Shown in pieces: positions 8,776 to 17,383 of a stretch of 64,000 nucleotides of DNA. The stretch is from Streptomyces capitiformicae (GTDB lineage: Bacteria; Actinomycetota; Actinomycetes; Streptomycetales; Streptomycetaceae), in NCBI RefSeq assembly GCF_002214185.1, contig NZ_CP022161.1, forward strand, positions 6,021,486-6,085,485, written 5' to 3'. The position numbers were made by a program, and so were the translations under genes. Numbering within the stretch: position 1 is the first letter of the stretch; each line of letters starts with the position of its first letter. The notes below the pieces were generated by a model. The model searched no databases and was not told the DNA's origin. It saw nothing but the letters and a program-made list of their open reading frames with translations.

Positions 8776-9143
8776 CTGTCCTGTCCCTCTCTCGGGGTTT
8801 CTTCCGTACGGGGGTCGTGCGTGAGCAGATCGGCCATCCGCTCCACTCTGCCGCGCCACAGGGACTCCAGCTCGTCGAGCGCCCGCCGGGCCCGCGCCAC
8901 CGCGTCGGGTTCCGTGCGGACGAGCTGCTCCCGCCCCCGCCGCTGCTTGCTGACCAGTCCGGCCCGCTCCAGCACCGCCACGTGTTTCTGCACCGCGGCG
9001 AAGCTCATCGGGTAGGCGGCGGCCAGATGCGAGACCGACAGATCGCCCTGGAGGCAGCGCCGCAGTATGTCCCGGCGTGTCGTGTCCGCCAGGGCATGGA
9101 AGAGCCGGTCCAGGCTGCCGTCGGTTCCGTCATCTACAACCAT
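8772..9143 (-). CDS. ArsR family transcriptional repressor
   Basis: 123 residues from the ATG at 9143. It is a winged-helix protein: FHALADTTRRDILRRCLQGD, then LSVSHLAAAYPMSFAAVQKH as the recognition helix and VLERAGLVSKQRRGREQLV as the wing. No CxCxC metal motif is present, so this is the non-metal-sensing type that usually pairs with SRPBCC proteins. A 16-base palindrome covers its own start codon and predicted transcription start, which implies autorepression of the two-gene operon. Upstream in-frame GTG starts exist but would lie above the promoter. Confidence 0.9.
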   Translation of the reverse strand: MVVDDGTDGSLDRLFHALADTTRRDILRRCLQGDLSVSHLAAAYPMSFAAVQKHVAVLERAGLVSKQRRGREQLVRTEPDAVARARRALDELESLWRGRVERMADLLTHDPRTEETPREGQDR

Positions 9144-9180
9144 TTGGTTGTACGTTAGTGGTACGGGGGCACTCTGTAAA
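9136..9180 (-). promoter_or_regulatory. Promoter and ArsR operator over the start codon; probable leaderless mRNA
   Basis: On the minus strand TTTACA (9180-9175) and TAACGT (9157-9152) are separated by exactly 17 bases and look like -35 and -10 boxes. Transcription would start near 9145, one or two bases before the ATG at 9143, so the message is probably leaderless. The palindrome ACAACCA-TT-TGGTTGT (9136-9151) lies across that start and the ATG, an ideal autorepression operator for the ArsR protein. Confidence 0.6.
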
Positions 9181-9219
9181 CCGCTGAGGTCCACACCGCT
9201 GAGGTCCGCACCGCTGAAG
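9181..9219. repeat. 15-base tandem repeat, 2.6 copies
   Basis: CCGCTGAGGTCCACA, CCGCTGAGGTCCGCA and a partial CCGCTGAAG follow each other without a gap. On the minus strand each unit reads as five codons, ADLSG/VDLSG, the signature of a pentapeptide repeat. This may be a relic of a pentapeptide-repeat gene or chance. It lies between the ArsR promoter and the divergent GH3 gene. Confidence 0.5.
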
Positions 9220-9284
9220 GGTTCTTGAATGGCTCAGCCGTATGTCTGTTGACTTTCGGCTCGATGAACCAGAGGATTCGCGGG

Positions 9285-10754
9285 GTGACCCTTCCCTCCC
9301 ACGCCCTGGACGAGGCCGCACACCGCTGTCTGGTCGCCGGCTTCGACGGCACCACGACCGTCCCCGACACACTGAAGCGGCTCGTCGACCGCGGGCTGGG
9401 CGGGGTCATCCTGTTCACCCGCAATGTGCGGGACGCCGACCAGGTGCGCGAACTCACCGCCGCCCTCAGAGCGTTGCGCCCGGACCTGCTGGTGGCCATC
9501 GACAACGAGGGCGGCGGCATCGGCCACCTGGCCGGCGCGGGCGCCCCCGAGGTGCCCGGTTCCTGGGCCCTCGGCGTCGTCGACGACCCGGCGCTCACCA
9601 CGGCCTGCGCCGACGCACTCGCCGGGCACCTCGCCTCGCTCGGCATCACCGTCTCCTACGCCCCGGTCGCGGACCTCCAACGGCGCCCCGAGAACCCGAT
9701 CGTGCGTACCCGCGCCTTCGGCGCCGACCCCGAACCGGCCTCCCGGCATCTGCGCGCCTGGATCGCCGCCACCGAGGCACGCTCCATCGCCTCCTGCGCC
9801 AAGCACTTCCCCGGCCACGGCGGCACGGTCACCGACAGCCACCACGAACTCGCCGTCGACCCACGGCCGTACGCCGATCTCGACCTCGCCCCCTTTCGGG
9901 CGGCGATCTCCGCAGGCGTGCCGATGCTGATGAGCGCCCACGTCGTCTTCCCGGCCCTGGACCCCGACCGCCCCGCCACCCTCAGCCCCCGCATCCTGGG
10001 CGACCTGCTCCGGGGCGAACTCGGCTTCGACGGCGTGCTGGTGAGCGACGCGCTGGAGATGAAGGCCATCGCCGACCGCTACGGCGAGGCCGCCGGCGCC
10101 CGCCTCGCCCTCGCCGCCGGTGCCGACCAGGTCATCGTCGCCGTACCGGACCTCGGCACGACTCTCGCCTGCCGGGACGCCGTCCTCGACGCGCTGGCCT
10201 CCGGGGAACTGGCCGAGGAACGGGTCGCGCAGGCCGCCGCGCGCGTGCTGCGCCTCGCCGAGCGGTACGCGGTACCGACCGCACCGGATGTCGTGGCCCG
10301 CTGGGACGACGGCGCCGGGCTGGAGGCGGCGCGCCGGGCCGTACGCGGCGGGGGACCGCTACCGCCGCCCGTGCCCGGCGCCCACGTCGTCGACCTCTTC
10401 CCGCCGCCGCACCCCGCGCTCAACTGGGGCGGCGAGGACCTCCTGACCGAGCTGCGCGCCCTCGACCCGACAGCCACGGGGACGGCCGTCGCCGGGGAGC
10501 CGGGGGACACGGACGCCGTGGTGGCGGAGGCGCTGAGGGCGGCCGAGGAGCGCCCTCTCGTGGTCGCCGTCTGCGATGCCGGACTGCACCCCTGGCAGCG
10601 GCGACTGCGCACCGCGCTGCTGGCCGCACGGCCCGACGCGGTACGGGTGTCGACGGGTCTGCCGGAACCCGGGGACGAGGGCGCCGTCCACGCGTACGGG
10701 CGGGGCCGGGTCAATCTCCGGGCGGTCGCGGAGGTGTTGGCGGGGCTGCGGTGA
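9285..10754 (+). CDS. GH3 beta-N-acetylhexosaminidase (NagZ-like)
   Basis: 489 residues from a GTG preceded by AGAGGA at 8 bases; an ATG at 9264 in the same frame has no ribosome binding site. There is no signal peptide, so it acts in the cytoplasm. KHFPGHG at about 173-179 and DSH at 184-186 are the NagZ signature, in which an Asp-His pair replaces the usual acid/base. SDALEMKAI supplies the nucleophile (Asp255). The roughly 170-residue C-terminal extension resembles that of streptomycete GH3 N-acetylglucosaminidases. It would release terminal GlcNAc from imported oligosaccharides or from muropeptides. Its place beside the GlcNAc kinase and beta-mannosidase genes favours a role in glycan breakdown. 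Confidence 0.88.
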   Translation: MTLPSHALDEAAHRCLVAGFDGTTTVPDTLKRLVDRGLGGVILFTRNVRDADQVRELTAALRALRPDLLVAIDNEGGGIGHLAGAGAPEVPGSWALGVVDDPALTTACADALAGHLASLGITVSYAPVADLQRRPENPIVRTRAFGADPEPASRHLRAWIAATEARSIASCAKHFPGHGGTVTDSHHELAVDPRPYADLDLAPFRAAISAGVPMLMSAHVVFPALDPDRPATLSPRILGDLLRGELGFDGVLVSDALEMKAIADRYGEAAGARLALAAGADQVIVAVPDLGTTLACRDAVLDALASGELAEERVAQAAARVLRLAERYAVPTAPDVVARWDDGAGLEAARRAVRGGGPLPPPVPGAHVVDLFPPPHPALNWGGEDLLTELRALDPTATGTAVAGEPGDTDAVVAEALRAAEERPLVVAVCDAGLHPWQRRLRTALLAARPDAVRVSTGLPEPGDEGAVHAYGRGRVNLRAVAEVLAGLR

Positions 10755-10787
10755 CGGGGTGACCCGGGGGTGCTGACGGGATGCCCC

Positions 10788-12095
10788 TCACCCTGCCGAC
10801 ACCAGCTCCTTGATCCCCCGGGCCGCGAGATACTCCATGTCCTCCGCCCGGTCCGCCGGCACCACCGCCGGACGCGCCCCCTCCGTCCGCAGCCGCATCC
10901 ATGTCTCGAAGAAGGCGCCCCCCGGACCGGACACCGAGCGGGTCGCCGGGGTGCAGTCCAGGACCAGGGCGGTGTCTCGGACCGGCACCGAACGTGATGG
11001 TTCGGCGCGCAGTTCCGCCACCGTCTCGGCGAGGGCGTGCGCGATCGGCTTGGGGCGGCCCGTCGAGTCGAACAGGCCCAGCGTGTACTCCAGTTCGGGG
11101 AAGTCGGCGAGGGAGCGGTCCACGTCGTGGGAGCACCACCAGGTCACGCCCCACAGACCCGTGCAGTCCGCCGCGTTCAGCAGGGTCACGCGGGCGAAGC
11201 CGGGCGCGTCGGCCGCCGGGATGTGCGGCTCGGGGGCGCCGGTCTCCTGCACCCAGACCGGTCGGGCGGGGTCGGTGGCGTACGCCTTGGCCAGCTCGGT
11301 GCCGTACTCGGCGAGATGCCGCACCTGCGGGGAGCGAGGGCCGTAGCGGCGGGCGCAGTCGGCGGAGAACACCCAGGGGTGCACGGTGGTCACATCGCCC
11401 TTGCGGGCCGAGGCCTCGGGGGTGAAGGGGTGGTTGTCGCCGTACCAGGCGGCGTCGTACGCGGAGTGCGTGACCAGGCCGCCGCCCTCGCCCAGCCCGT
11501 CCCTGGCCGCCGCGAGCAGCGTGTCCAGGTAGTGGTCCACCTCGGCCGCCGTCACCGGGTTGTGCTCCACCAGGTTGTTGAGTTCGTTGCCGAGCTGGAG
11601 GCCGATGAGGTTCGGGCGGCCGGTCAGGGCACGGCCGAGTGTGCGCAGCAGGGCCCCCTGCGCCTCGATGGCCTCGGGGTCGGTGAACACATTGCGGTGG
11701 TGCCAGCTGCGCGTCCACTCCGGGTAGAAGTCGAAGCTGGACAGATGGCCCTGCACGCCGTCCACGACGACGTGCAGTCCGCACTCGGCTGCGATGTCCA
11801 CGAGCCGGCAGAGCTGGTCGACGGCGGTGGTACGGATCAGGGTGCGGTTGGGCTGGAGGAGCGGCCACAGGTGGAAGACGCGTACGTGGTCGAGGCCCAG
11901 CCCGGCGATCTGCGCCAGGTCCTCCCGCGCCTCCCGCGGGTCGAAGTCGTGCCATGCGTGAAACCAGCCGCGGCGCGGGGTGTAGTTGACGCCGAAGCGA
12001 AGTTCGGGAGCGGGCGGGGGCGTACTGATGGCGTCCTCCTCGGGGCGTCGGAAAACTCCTGGGACCTTGTCCGCGGCGAATGTATCAACCACCAT
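10788..12095 (-). CDS. GH5 family glycosidase, resembles subfamily 18 beta-mannosidase
   Basis: 435 residues, no signal peptide. A TIM barrel begins at RFGVNYTPRRGWFHAWHDFD. The acid/base is in IGLQLGNELNN (Glu171) and the nucleophile in VWVQETGAP (Glu284), the GH5 arrangement. The stretches WPLLQPNRT and LQGHLSSFDF-like VQGHLSSFDF recall the bifidobacterial GH5_18 enzymes that split Man-beta-1,4-GlcNAc, the core of N-glycans. That similarity is from memory. The start is uncertain: the ATG lacks a ribosome binding site and lies 8 bases from the divergent kinase start. A C-terminal beta domain follows the barrel. It is divergently transcribed from the kinase with a shared operator-like element. 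Confidence 0.8.
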   Translation of the reverse strand: MVVDTFAADKVPGVFRRPEEDAISTPPPAPELRFGVNYTPRRGWFHAWHDFDPREAREDLAQIAGLGLDHVRVFHLWPLLQPNRTLIRTTAVDQLCRLVDIAAECGLHVVVDGVQGHLSSFDFYPEWTRSWHHRNVFTDPEAIEAQGALLRTLGRALTGRPNLIGLQLGNELNNLVEHNPVTAAEVDHYLDTLLAAARDGLGEGGGLVTHSAYDAAWYGDNHPFTPEASARKGDVTTVHPWVFSADCARRYGPRSPQVRHLAEYGTELAKAYATDPARPVWVQETGAPEPHIPAADAPGFARVTLLNAADCTGLWGVTWWCSHDVDRSLADFPELEYTLGLFDSTGRPKPIAHALAETVAELRAEPSRSVPVRDTALVLDCTPATRSVSGPGGAFFETWMRLRTEGARPAVVPADRAEDMEYLAARGIKELVSAG

Positions 12096-12100
12096 GGGCA

Positions 12101-12122
12101 GCAATGAATAGTGATTTGAACC
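12101..12122. promoter_or_regulatory. Candidate RpiR operator between the GH5 and kinase genes
   Basis: GCAATGAATAGTGATTTGAACC read on the minus strand gives GGTTCAAATCACTATTC. It shares the 9-mer TCAAATCAC with the element ahead of the ABC transporter binding-protein gene, and resembles the GAATCAAT elements near the mannosidase, SIS and GH84 genes. It overlaps the kinase start codon, so binding would block both divergent transcripts. Confidence 0.4.
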
Positions 12123-13126
12123 AGTACCTAGAACCTGCCGCCCTCGTGGTCGGTCTTGACGCCGGCGGCACCCGTACCCGCGCCCTCCTGGCGGACGCGC
12201 GCGACGGTCGTCCACGGGGTGAGGGCACGGCCGGGCCGGGCAACGCCCTGACCGTCCCGGTTCCGGAGCTGACCGATCACCTCACCGAGGCGATCGGGCG
12301 GGCCGTGCCCGAGTCACTGCGCGGCCGGGTGGCGGCGGTGGCGGGCGGCTTCGCGGGCGCCGCGCGCAGTCCTGCGGACGAGCCGGGCCGGGTTCGGGCG
12401 CGGGCCGCCCTCGCCACCGCCCTGGGCCGACTCGGTATCGCCCCGCGTTCGGTCGAGACCTACAGCGACATCGAGACCGCGTTCGCCGGAGCGCCCGGTC
12501 ACCCTGCCGACGGGCTCGCTCTGGTCGCGGGTACGGGTGCCGTCGCGGCCCGGATCGCCGGGCGGGACCTCGTCGCGACCTCCGGTGGCGATGGGTGGCT
12601 TCTCGGGGACGACGGGGGTGGGTTCTGGATCGGGCGCGCTGCGGTACGCGCGGCGTTGCGGGCGGCGGACGGGCGGGGGCGGGCGACCGTACTGGCCGCG
12701 ATGGTCGGAGGGGCGCTGGAGCTGCCGGGCGACGTGCTCCCGCGGGAGGGGTACGGCGACGAGAGCGACCTTCGCTGGACTGCGGCTCAGCGTGCCGCCT
12801 ACCGTGCGCAGCTGCTTCCCGCCGTCATGGACCGTGCGCCGACCCATCTCGCCGCGTATGCGCCGCTGGTCAGTCGGGCCGCCGAGGAGAAGGACGGGGT
12901 TGCCGAGGAGATTCTTCGGGAGGCGGCCGACGCGCTGGTCGGCATGGTGGCCGCGTTGGCACCCCTGGAGGGGGAGCCGCTTGTTGTCACGGGTGGGCTG
13001 CTTGCCCCTGAGGGGCCACTGTTGACGTCTTTGAGTGAGCGAATGGCGCGTCTTGGACTCGTGATTGCCCCCGTGGTCGATGGCTGCGACGGCGCCGTTG
13101 CCCTGGCTCGGGAGGCGCTCGATTAG
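12104..13126 (+). CDS. N-acetylglucosamine kinase (BadF/BadG ATPase family)
   Basis: 340 residues. The fold is actin-like: VVGLDAGGTRTRALLADA is the phosphate-1 loop, ALVAGTGAVAARIAG the phosphate-2 region and GGDGWLLGDDGGGFWIG the strongly conserved BadF-type signature found in mammalian and bacterial GlcNAc kinases. It would phosphorylate GlcNAc (or a similar amino sugar) in the cytoplasm, feeding N-acetylglucosamine-6-phosphate to the Nag pathway. It sits between the GH5 and GH3 genes that would release such sugars. The start ATG at 12104 is used; one at 12080 would overlap the opposing gene. Glucosamine kinase is an alternative. Confidence 0.85.
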   Translation: MNSDLNQYLEPAALVVGLDAGGTRTRALLADARDGRPRGEGTAGPGNALTVPVPELTDHLTEAIGRAVPESLRGRVAAVAGGFAGAARSPADEPGRVRARAALATALGRLGIAPRSVETYSDIETAFAGAPGHPADGLALVAGTGAVAARIAGRDLVATSGGDGWLLGDDGGGFWIGRAAVRAALRAADGRGRATVLAAMVGGALELPGDVLPREGYGDESDLRWTAAQRAAYRAQLLPAVMDRAPTHLAAYAPLVSRAAEEKDGVAEEILREAADALVGMVAALAPLEGEPLVVTGGLLAPEGPLLTSLSERMARLGLVIAPVVDGCDGAVALAREALD

Positions 13127-13199
13127 GCCGTAGTTCGACTGCGGGTCCGTTGTGGCTGGTCGCGCCCAACGCGGCGGAGCCGCATATCGAAACAGCCCC

Positions 13200-13217
13200 G
13201 CGCCCCTTTCGGGGCGC
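13200..13217 (+). terminator. Terminator-like hairpin in a dispersed streptomycete repeat
   Basis: GCGCCCC-TTTC-GGGGCGC forms a 7-base-pair GC stem with a 4-base loop, 74 bases after the kinase stop. The surrounding bases (GGCTGGTCGCG and GCCCCGCGCCCC) belong to the same dispersed repeat type found complete at 51304-51411. Confidence 0.6.
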
Positions 13218-13277
13218 TGCGGTTGCCCCCCAGTTCGAAGCGCCCCGCCCCTCCAGTACTCGAAGGACTGCGCCCCC

Positions 13278-15503
13278 ATGACCGTCGCCGAGTCGACCAC
13301 CCCTCTCTACCGCACCCCCACCGCCCCCCTCCACACCCGCGTCGCCGATCTCCTCTCCCGTATGACCCTCCGCGAGAAAGTCGGCCAGCTCAACCAGCGC
13401 ATGTACGGCTGGGACGCCTACCGTCGCACCCGCGACGGCGGGTTCGAGCTCACCGAGGCCCTGTACGCCGAGACCGAGCGCTTCGCCGGGCTCGGGGCGC
13501 TGTACGGGCTGATGCGGGCCGATGCCTGGTCCGGTGTCGAGTACGGCACCGGACCCGATGCCGCGAGCAGCGCGGAGCTGGCCGACATGGTGCAGCGGCA
13601 TGTCGTCGAGCGCAGCCGGCTCGGCATTCCGGCGCTGTTCGTCGAGGAGGTTCCGCACGGGCACATGGCACTCGACGGCACGGTCCTCCCGGTCAACCTG
13701 GCTGTCGGTGCCACCTGGGACCCCGGCCTGTACGAGCGGGCCGCGGCGCATGCCGCCGCCGAACTGCGGGCCCGGGGCGGCCATGTGGCGCTCGTTTCCG
13801 CGCTGGACATCGTCCGGGACCCGCGCTGGGGACGTACGGAGGAGTGCTTCGGCGAGGATCCGTACCTCGCGGGGCGGCTCACCGAGGCGCTGGTCAGGGG
13901 GATGCAAGGGGAAGGGGAGCGGTTCGCCGCGGACAAGGCCGCCGTCGTCCTCAAGCACTTCGCCGGGCAGGGTGCCACCGTCGGCGGCCGAAACTCCACC
14001 GAGTCCGAACTCGGCCCGCGCGAACTGCACGAGATCCATCTCCCCGCCGCCCGCGCCGGGGTCCGCGCCGGGGCCGCCGCCGTCATGGCCGCGTACAACG
14101 AGGTCGACGGACTGCCCTGCTCCGGCAATCGCGCCTTGCTCACCGGGCTCCTGCGCGAACGCTGGGGGTTCGAGGGGCTGGTGATGGCCGACGGTCTCGC
14201 CGTGGACCGGCTGGCGCGCATCACCGGCGACAAGGTCTCCGCCGGTGCCCTCGCCCTCGACTCCGGTGTCGATCTGAGCCTTTGGGACGAGGGCTTCACC
14301 CATCTGGAGGAGGCGGTCGAGCGGGGGCTGGTGAGCGAGGAGGCGCTCGATGCCGCGGTCGGACGGGTGCTGTGGCTCAAGTTCCGCCTCGGGCTGTTCG
14401 AGCGGCACAGCGCGGTGATACCGCCGCCTTCGGGCCACGGCCGGGAGGTGAGCACCGCCCTCGCCCGGGCCGCCGTCACCCTCCTCCGCGACGACGGCGG
14501 CATCCTGCCGATCCCGGCGACGGTCGCCCGTATCGCCGTCCTCGGCCCGCAAGCCGCCACCGTCGCCCACCAGGCGGGCGACTACACCGCCCCGCAGTGC
14601 CCCGGCACCGGCGCCAGTGTGCTCGACGGGCTGCGGCGGCTCGCCCCGCCCGGCACCGACATCCGCCACGCGCGGGGCTGCACCCTCACCGGCGACGACA
14701 TCTCCGGCATCCCCGAGGCGGTCGCCGAGGCCGCTGCCTCCGACCTGGCCGTGCTGGTACTGGGCGGCAGCAGCGCTCGTACGCCCGACACGGAGTTCGA
14801 CGCCAACGGGGCCGCACGGACCGTCGTCTCGGAGATGACGTGCGGCGAGGGCGTCGACCTTGCCGCGCTGCGGCTCGGCGCCGCCCAGTACGCGCTCCTG
14901 GACGCCGTCGTCGCGACGGGTACGCCAACGGCGGTCGTCCTGGTCCAGGGCCGCCCGCACGTCGTCCCCGACACGACGGGCGCGCTGCTCACCGCCTGGT
15001 ATCCGGGGCCGTGGGGCGGCGACGCGATCGCCGAGGTGCTGCTGGGGCTCGCGGAGCCGACTGGACGGCTTCCGGTCTCCGTGCCGCGCTCCGTGGCCCA
15101 ACTCCCCGTCTACTACAACCACAAGGACACCGAGTACGGCGGCTACGTGGACGAAAGCGCCGAGCCCCGGTACTCCTTCGGGCACGGGCTGTCGTACACG
15201 AGCTTCGAGTTCGGCACGCCACGCCTGTCCGGACGTACCGTCGAGGTCGACGTCGCCAACACCGGGAAACGACACGGGCGTACGGTCGTCCAGGTGTATC
15301 TCCGCCCACTGCTCACCTCCGTATGGCCGCGCACCCTCGAACTGGTCGCGTTCGAGGGTGTCGGCCTCGCGCCGGGCGAGCGCCGCACGATCTCCCTGGC
15401 GTTCGAAGTGCCCCTCGGGGTGAGCACCGCCGAGATCCGGGTCGCCGAGTCGTCCCGGGCGGCGCTCACCGCCGAACCCGTCGTCCTGGACCTCAGAGTT
15501 TGA
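13278..15503 (+). CDS. GH3 family beta-glycosidase with C-terminal fibronectin-III-like domain
   Basis: 741 residues from the ATG at 13278, no signal peptide. The N-terminal (alpha/beta)8 domain has KHFAGQGATVGGRNS (a KHF motif) and LVMADGLAVDRL, with Asp305 as nucleophile in place of the usual SDW context. It is followed by the alpha/beta sandwich domain (VLVLGGSSARTPDTEFD) and a fibronectin-III-like end (YSFGHGLSYTSFEF). This is the architecture of beta-glucosidases, beta-xylosidases and some beta-mannosidases or N-acetylglucosaminidases. Specificity cannot be read from sequence. The gene converges on, and overlaps by 11 bases, the end of the ABC permease operon. Confidence 0.88.
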   Translation: MTVAESTTPLYRTPTAPLHTRVADLLSRMTLREKVGQLNQRMYGWDAYRRTRDGGFELTEALYAETERFAGLGALYGLMRADAWSGVEYGTGPDAASSAELADMVQRHVVERSRLGIPALFVEEVPHGHMALDGTVLPVNLAVGATWDPGLYERAAAHAAAELRARGGHVALVSALDIVRDPRWGRTEECFGEDPYLAGRLTEALVRGMQGEGERFAADKAAVVLKHFAGQGATVGGRNSTESELGPRELHEIHLPAARAGVRAGAAAVMAAYNEVDGLPCSGNRALLTGLLRERWGFEGLVMADGLAVDRLARITGDKVSAGALALDSGVDLSLWDEGFTHLEEAVERGLVSEEALDAAVGRVLWLKFRLGLFERHSAVIPPPSGHGREVSTALARAAVTLLRDDGGILPIPATVARIAVLGPQAATVAHQAGDYTAPQCPGTGASVLDGLRRLAPPGTDIRHARGCTLTGDDISGIPEAVAEAAASDLAVLVLGGSSARTPDTEFDANGAARTVVSEMTCGEGVDLAALRLGAAQYALLDAVVATGTPTAVVLVQGRPHVVPDTTGALLTAWYPGPWGGDAIAEVLLGLAEPTGRLPVSVPRSVAQLPVYYNHKDTEYGGYVDESAEPRYSFGHGLSYTSFEFGTPRLSGRTVEVDVANTGKRHGRTVVQVYLRPLLTSVWPRTLELVAFEGVGLAPGERRTISLAFEVPLGVSTAEIRVAESSRAALTAEPVVLDLRV

Positions 15504-16368
15504 CGGCCCCCGACGAGACGCCCTTGTAGAACCACCGTTGCGTGATCACGAACAGGATCAGCACCGGGATCACGGAGATCACCGAGCCCGCCATCACCAG
15601 CCGCTGGTCGTAGCCGAAGGACGAGGACTGGAGGCGGGCGAGGCCCAGTGTCAGCGTGAAGTGGTCCTCGGTGCGCAGCACGATCAGCGGCCACAGGAAG
15701 TCGTCCCAGGCGCTGATGAAGGTGTTGATCGTGACGACGAGAATGGCTCCCCACGCGGACGGCAGATACAGGTGGCGGAATCTCTTCCACTCGCCCGCGC
15801 CGTCCAGCATCGCCGCGTCCTCGATCTCGCGCGGGACGGCGAGGAACGCGGCCCGCATGATGAGGACGTTGATGGCGGCGACGAAGCCCGGCAGCCAGAC
15901 ACCGGCCAGGTTGTCGACCAGCCCCAGGTCGCGGATGCTCAGGAACAGCGACACCATGATCGACTCGAAGGGGAACATCATGGACGCCATCAGCAGCACC
16001 CACACCAGCTTCCGGCCCCTCCAGGAGGGCTTGGAGAGCATGTAGCCGGCGAGGGTGGAGAAGACCAGCTGGCTGCCGACCGACAGAATGACGACGATCG
16101 TGCTGTTGCGGATGTACGTCCACACCGGGACCTGGTCGAACACCTGCCGGTAGGCGTTCAGGGTCGGCTCCCGGGGGATCAGCGAGGCCCCCGCGCCGAA
16201 CACGTCCTCGCCGGCGCCCTTCAGGGACGACAGCAGCTGCCAGACGAGCGGGCCGATGGTGATGCCGAGGACGAACAGCAACAACAGGTAGCGGACGATC
16301 AGTTCGCGGGGGCGGCCGTAGTCGCGCCAGCGAGGCACGAACCGGCGTTTGGCGACAGCCGTCGTCAT
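15493..16368 (-). CDS. Carbohydrate ABC transporter permease, MalG type
   Basis: 291 residues with six predicted membrane helices, starting with LIVRYLLLLFVLGITIGPLVW. The cytoplasmic EAA loop reads EIEDAAMLDGAGEWKRFRHL, the contact site for the ATPase subunit. The C-terminus (ITQRWFYKGVSSGAVKL) is typical of MalG-type permeases. The ATG overlaps the upstream permease stop by four bases. There is no ATPase gene in the cluster, so the shared ATPase MsiK probably energises it, as for most streptomycete sugar importers. It moves oligosaccharides in CUT1 fashion. Confidence 0.93.
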   Translation of the reverse strand: MTTAVAKRRFVPRWRDYGRPRELIVRYLLLLFVLGITIGPLVWQLLSSLKGAGEDVFGAGASLIPREPTLNAYRQVFDQVPVWTYIRNSTIVVILSVGSQLVFSTLAGYMLSKPSWRGRKLVWVLLMASMMFPFESIMVSLFLSIRDLGLVDNLAGVWLPGFVAAINVLIMRAAFLAVPREIEDAAMLDGAGEWKRFRHLYLPSAWGAILVVTINTFISAWDDFLWPLIVLRTEDHFTLTLGLARLQSSSFGYDQRLVMAGSVISVIPVLILFVITQRWFYKGVSSGAVKL

Positions 16369-17381
16369 GCCTCGTCCTCCTTCGTCAGCCGCTGCGCGAG
16401 CAGCGTGAGGCCCAGGGTGAGTACGAAGAGGGCGACGCTGACCGCCGAGCCGTAGCCGGCGTTGCCGGTGAGCGGGTCGAGGGCGACGTCCCGGATGTAG
16501 AAGGGGAGGGTGCGGTCGGCGCCGCCGGGGCCGCCGGTGGCGCCGCCGAGCATGTAGATCTCGGTGAAGACGCGAAGCGAACCGATGCCGGTGAGGGTGC
16601 CGACCAGCATCATCGACGTACGTACGCCGGGCATGGTGACATGCCAGAAGCGGCGGATCGCGCCCGCGCCGTCCACCGCGGCCGCCTCGTGCAGTTCCTT
16701 CGGGACGTTTCCGAGCGCGGCCAGATAGAAGATCATGTACCAGCCGAGGCCCTTCCACAGCGTCAGGCCCATCGCGCAGAACAGGATCAGCCAGGAGTCG
16801 GAGAGGAAGGGGATGGCCTCGCGGATGATGTGGGCCTTCTGCAGCCAGGTGTTGACCAGGCCCTGGTCGCTCAGCAGCCACTGCCAGCTCAGGCCCACGA
16901 CGACGCTGGAGGCGAGGACCGGCGTGTAGAAGGCGGAGCGGAAGAAGCCGATGCCGGGCAGGTTCTTCTCCACCAGTACGGCCAGCACGAGTGGCAGCAG
17001 CACCATCAGCGGGACCACGATCAGCGCGTACAGCACGCTGTTGCGGGTGGCGAGCCAGAAGTCGGAGTCGCCCAGCATCCGCGTGTAGTTGTCCAGGCCC
17101 ACGAAGGACGCGGCGCCGCCGAGCGGTTTGGCGTCGGTGAAGGACAGCAGCAGCGTGTTGAGGAACGGGTAGACGCCGAAGACGGTGACGCCGATGATCG
17201 CCGGTGACATCCACAGCCAGGGCAGCCACCAGCGGCGGTACAGCGCGGCGCCGCCTGCATCGGCGGTGGGGCCAGGCTTGATGGCCCGCAACAGGCGGCG
17301 CCGGCCGCTCGGTTCCCCGGGCCGGGGGTCGCGGGGGAGCGCGACCCCCGATCCCTTGGTGGGGGGAGAGAGGGTGGTCAT
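16365..17381 (-). CDS. Carbohydrate ABC transporter permease, MalF type
   Basis: 338 residues. A 45-residue basic cytoplasmic leader precedes LYRRWWLPWLWMSPAIIGVT, the first of six membrane helices. The EAA loop is PKELHEAAAVDGAGAIRRFW. It is the second CUT1 permease and lies 2 bases after the binding-protein gene, with a four-base overlap into the MalG-type gene. It forms the heterodimeric channel with that protein. Confidence 0.93.
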   Translation of the reverse strand: MTTLSPPTKGSGVALPRDPRPGEPSGRRRLLRAIKPGPTADAGGAALYRRWWLPWLWMSPAIIGVTVFGVYPFLNTLLLSFTDAKPLGGAASFVGLDNYTRMLGDSDFWLATRNSVLYALIVVPLMVLLPLVLAVLVEKNLPGIGFFRSAFYTPVLASSVVVGLSWQWLLSDQGLVNTWLQKAHIIREAIPFLSDSWLILFCAMGLTLWKGLGWYMIFYLAALGNVPKELHEAAAVDGAGAIRRFWHVTMPGVRTSMMLVGTLTGIGSLRVFTEIYMLGGATGGPGGADRTLPFYIRDVALDPLTGNAGYGSAVSVALFVLTLGLTLLAQRLTKEDEA

Positions 17382-17383
17382 GC

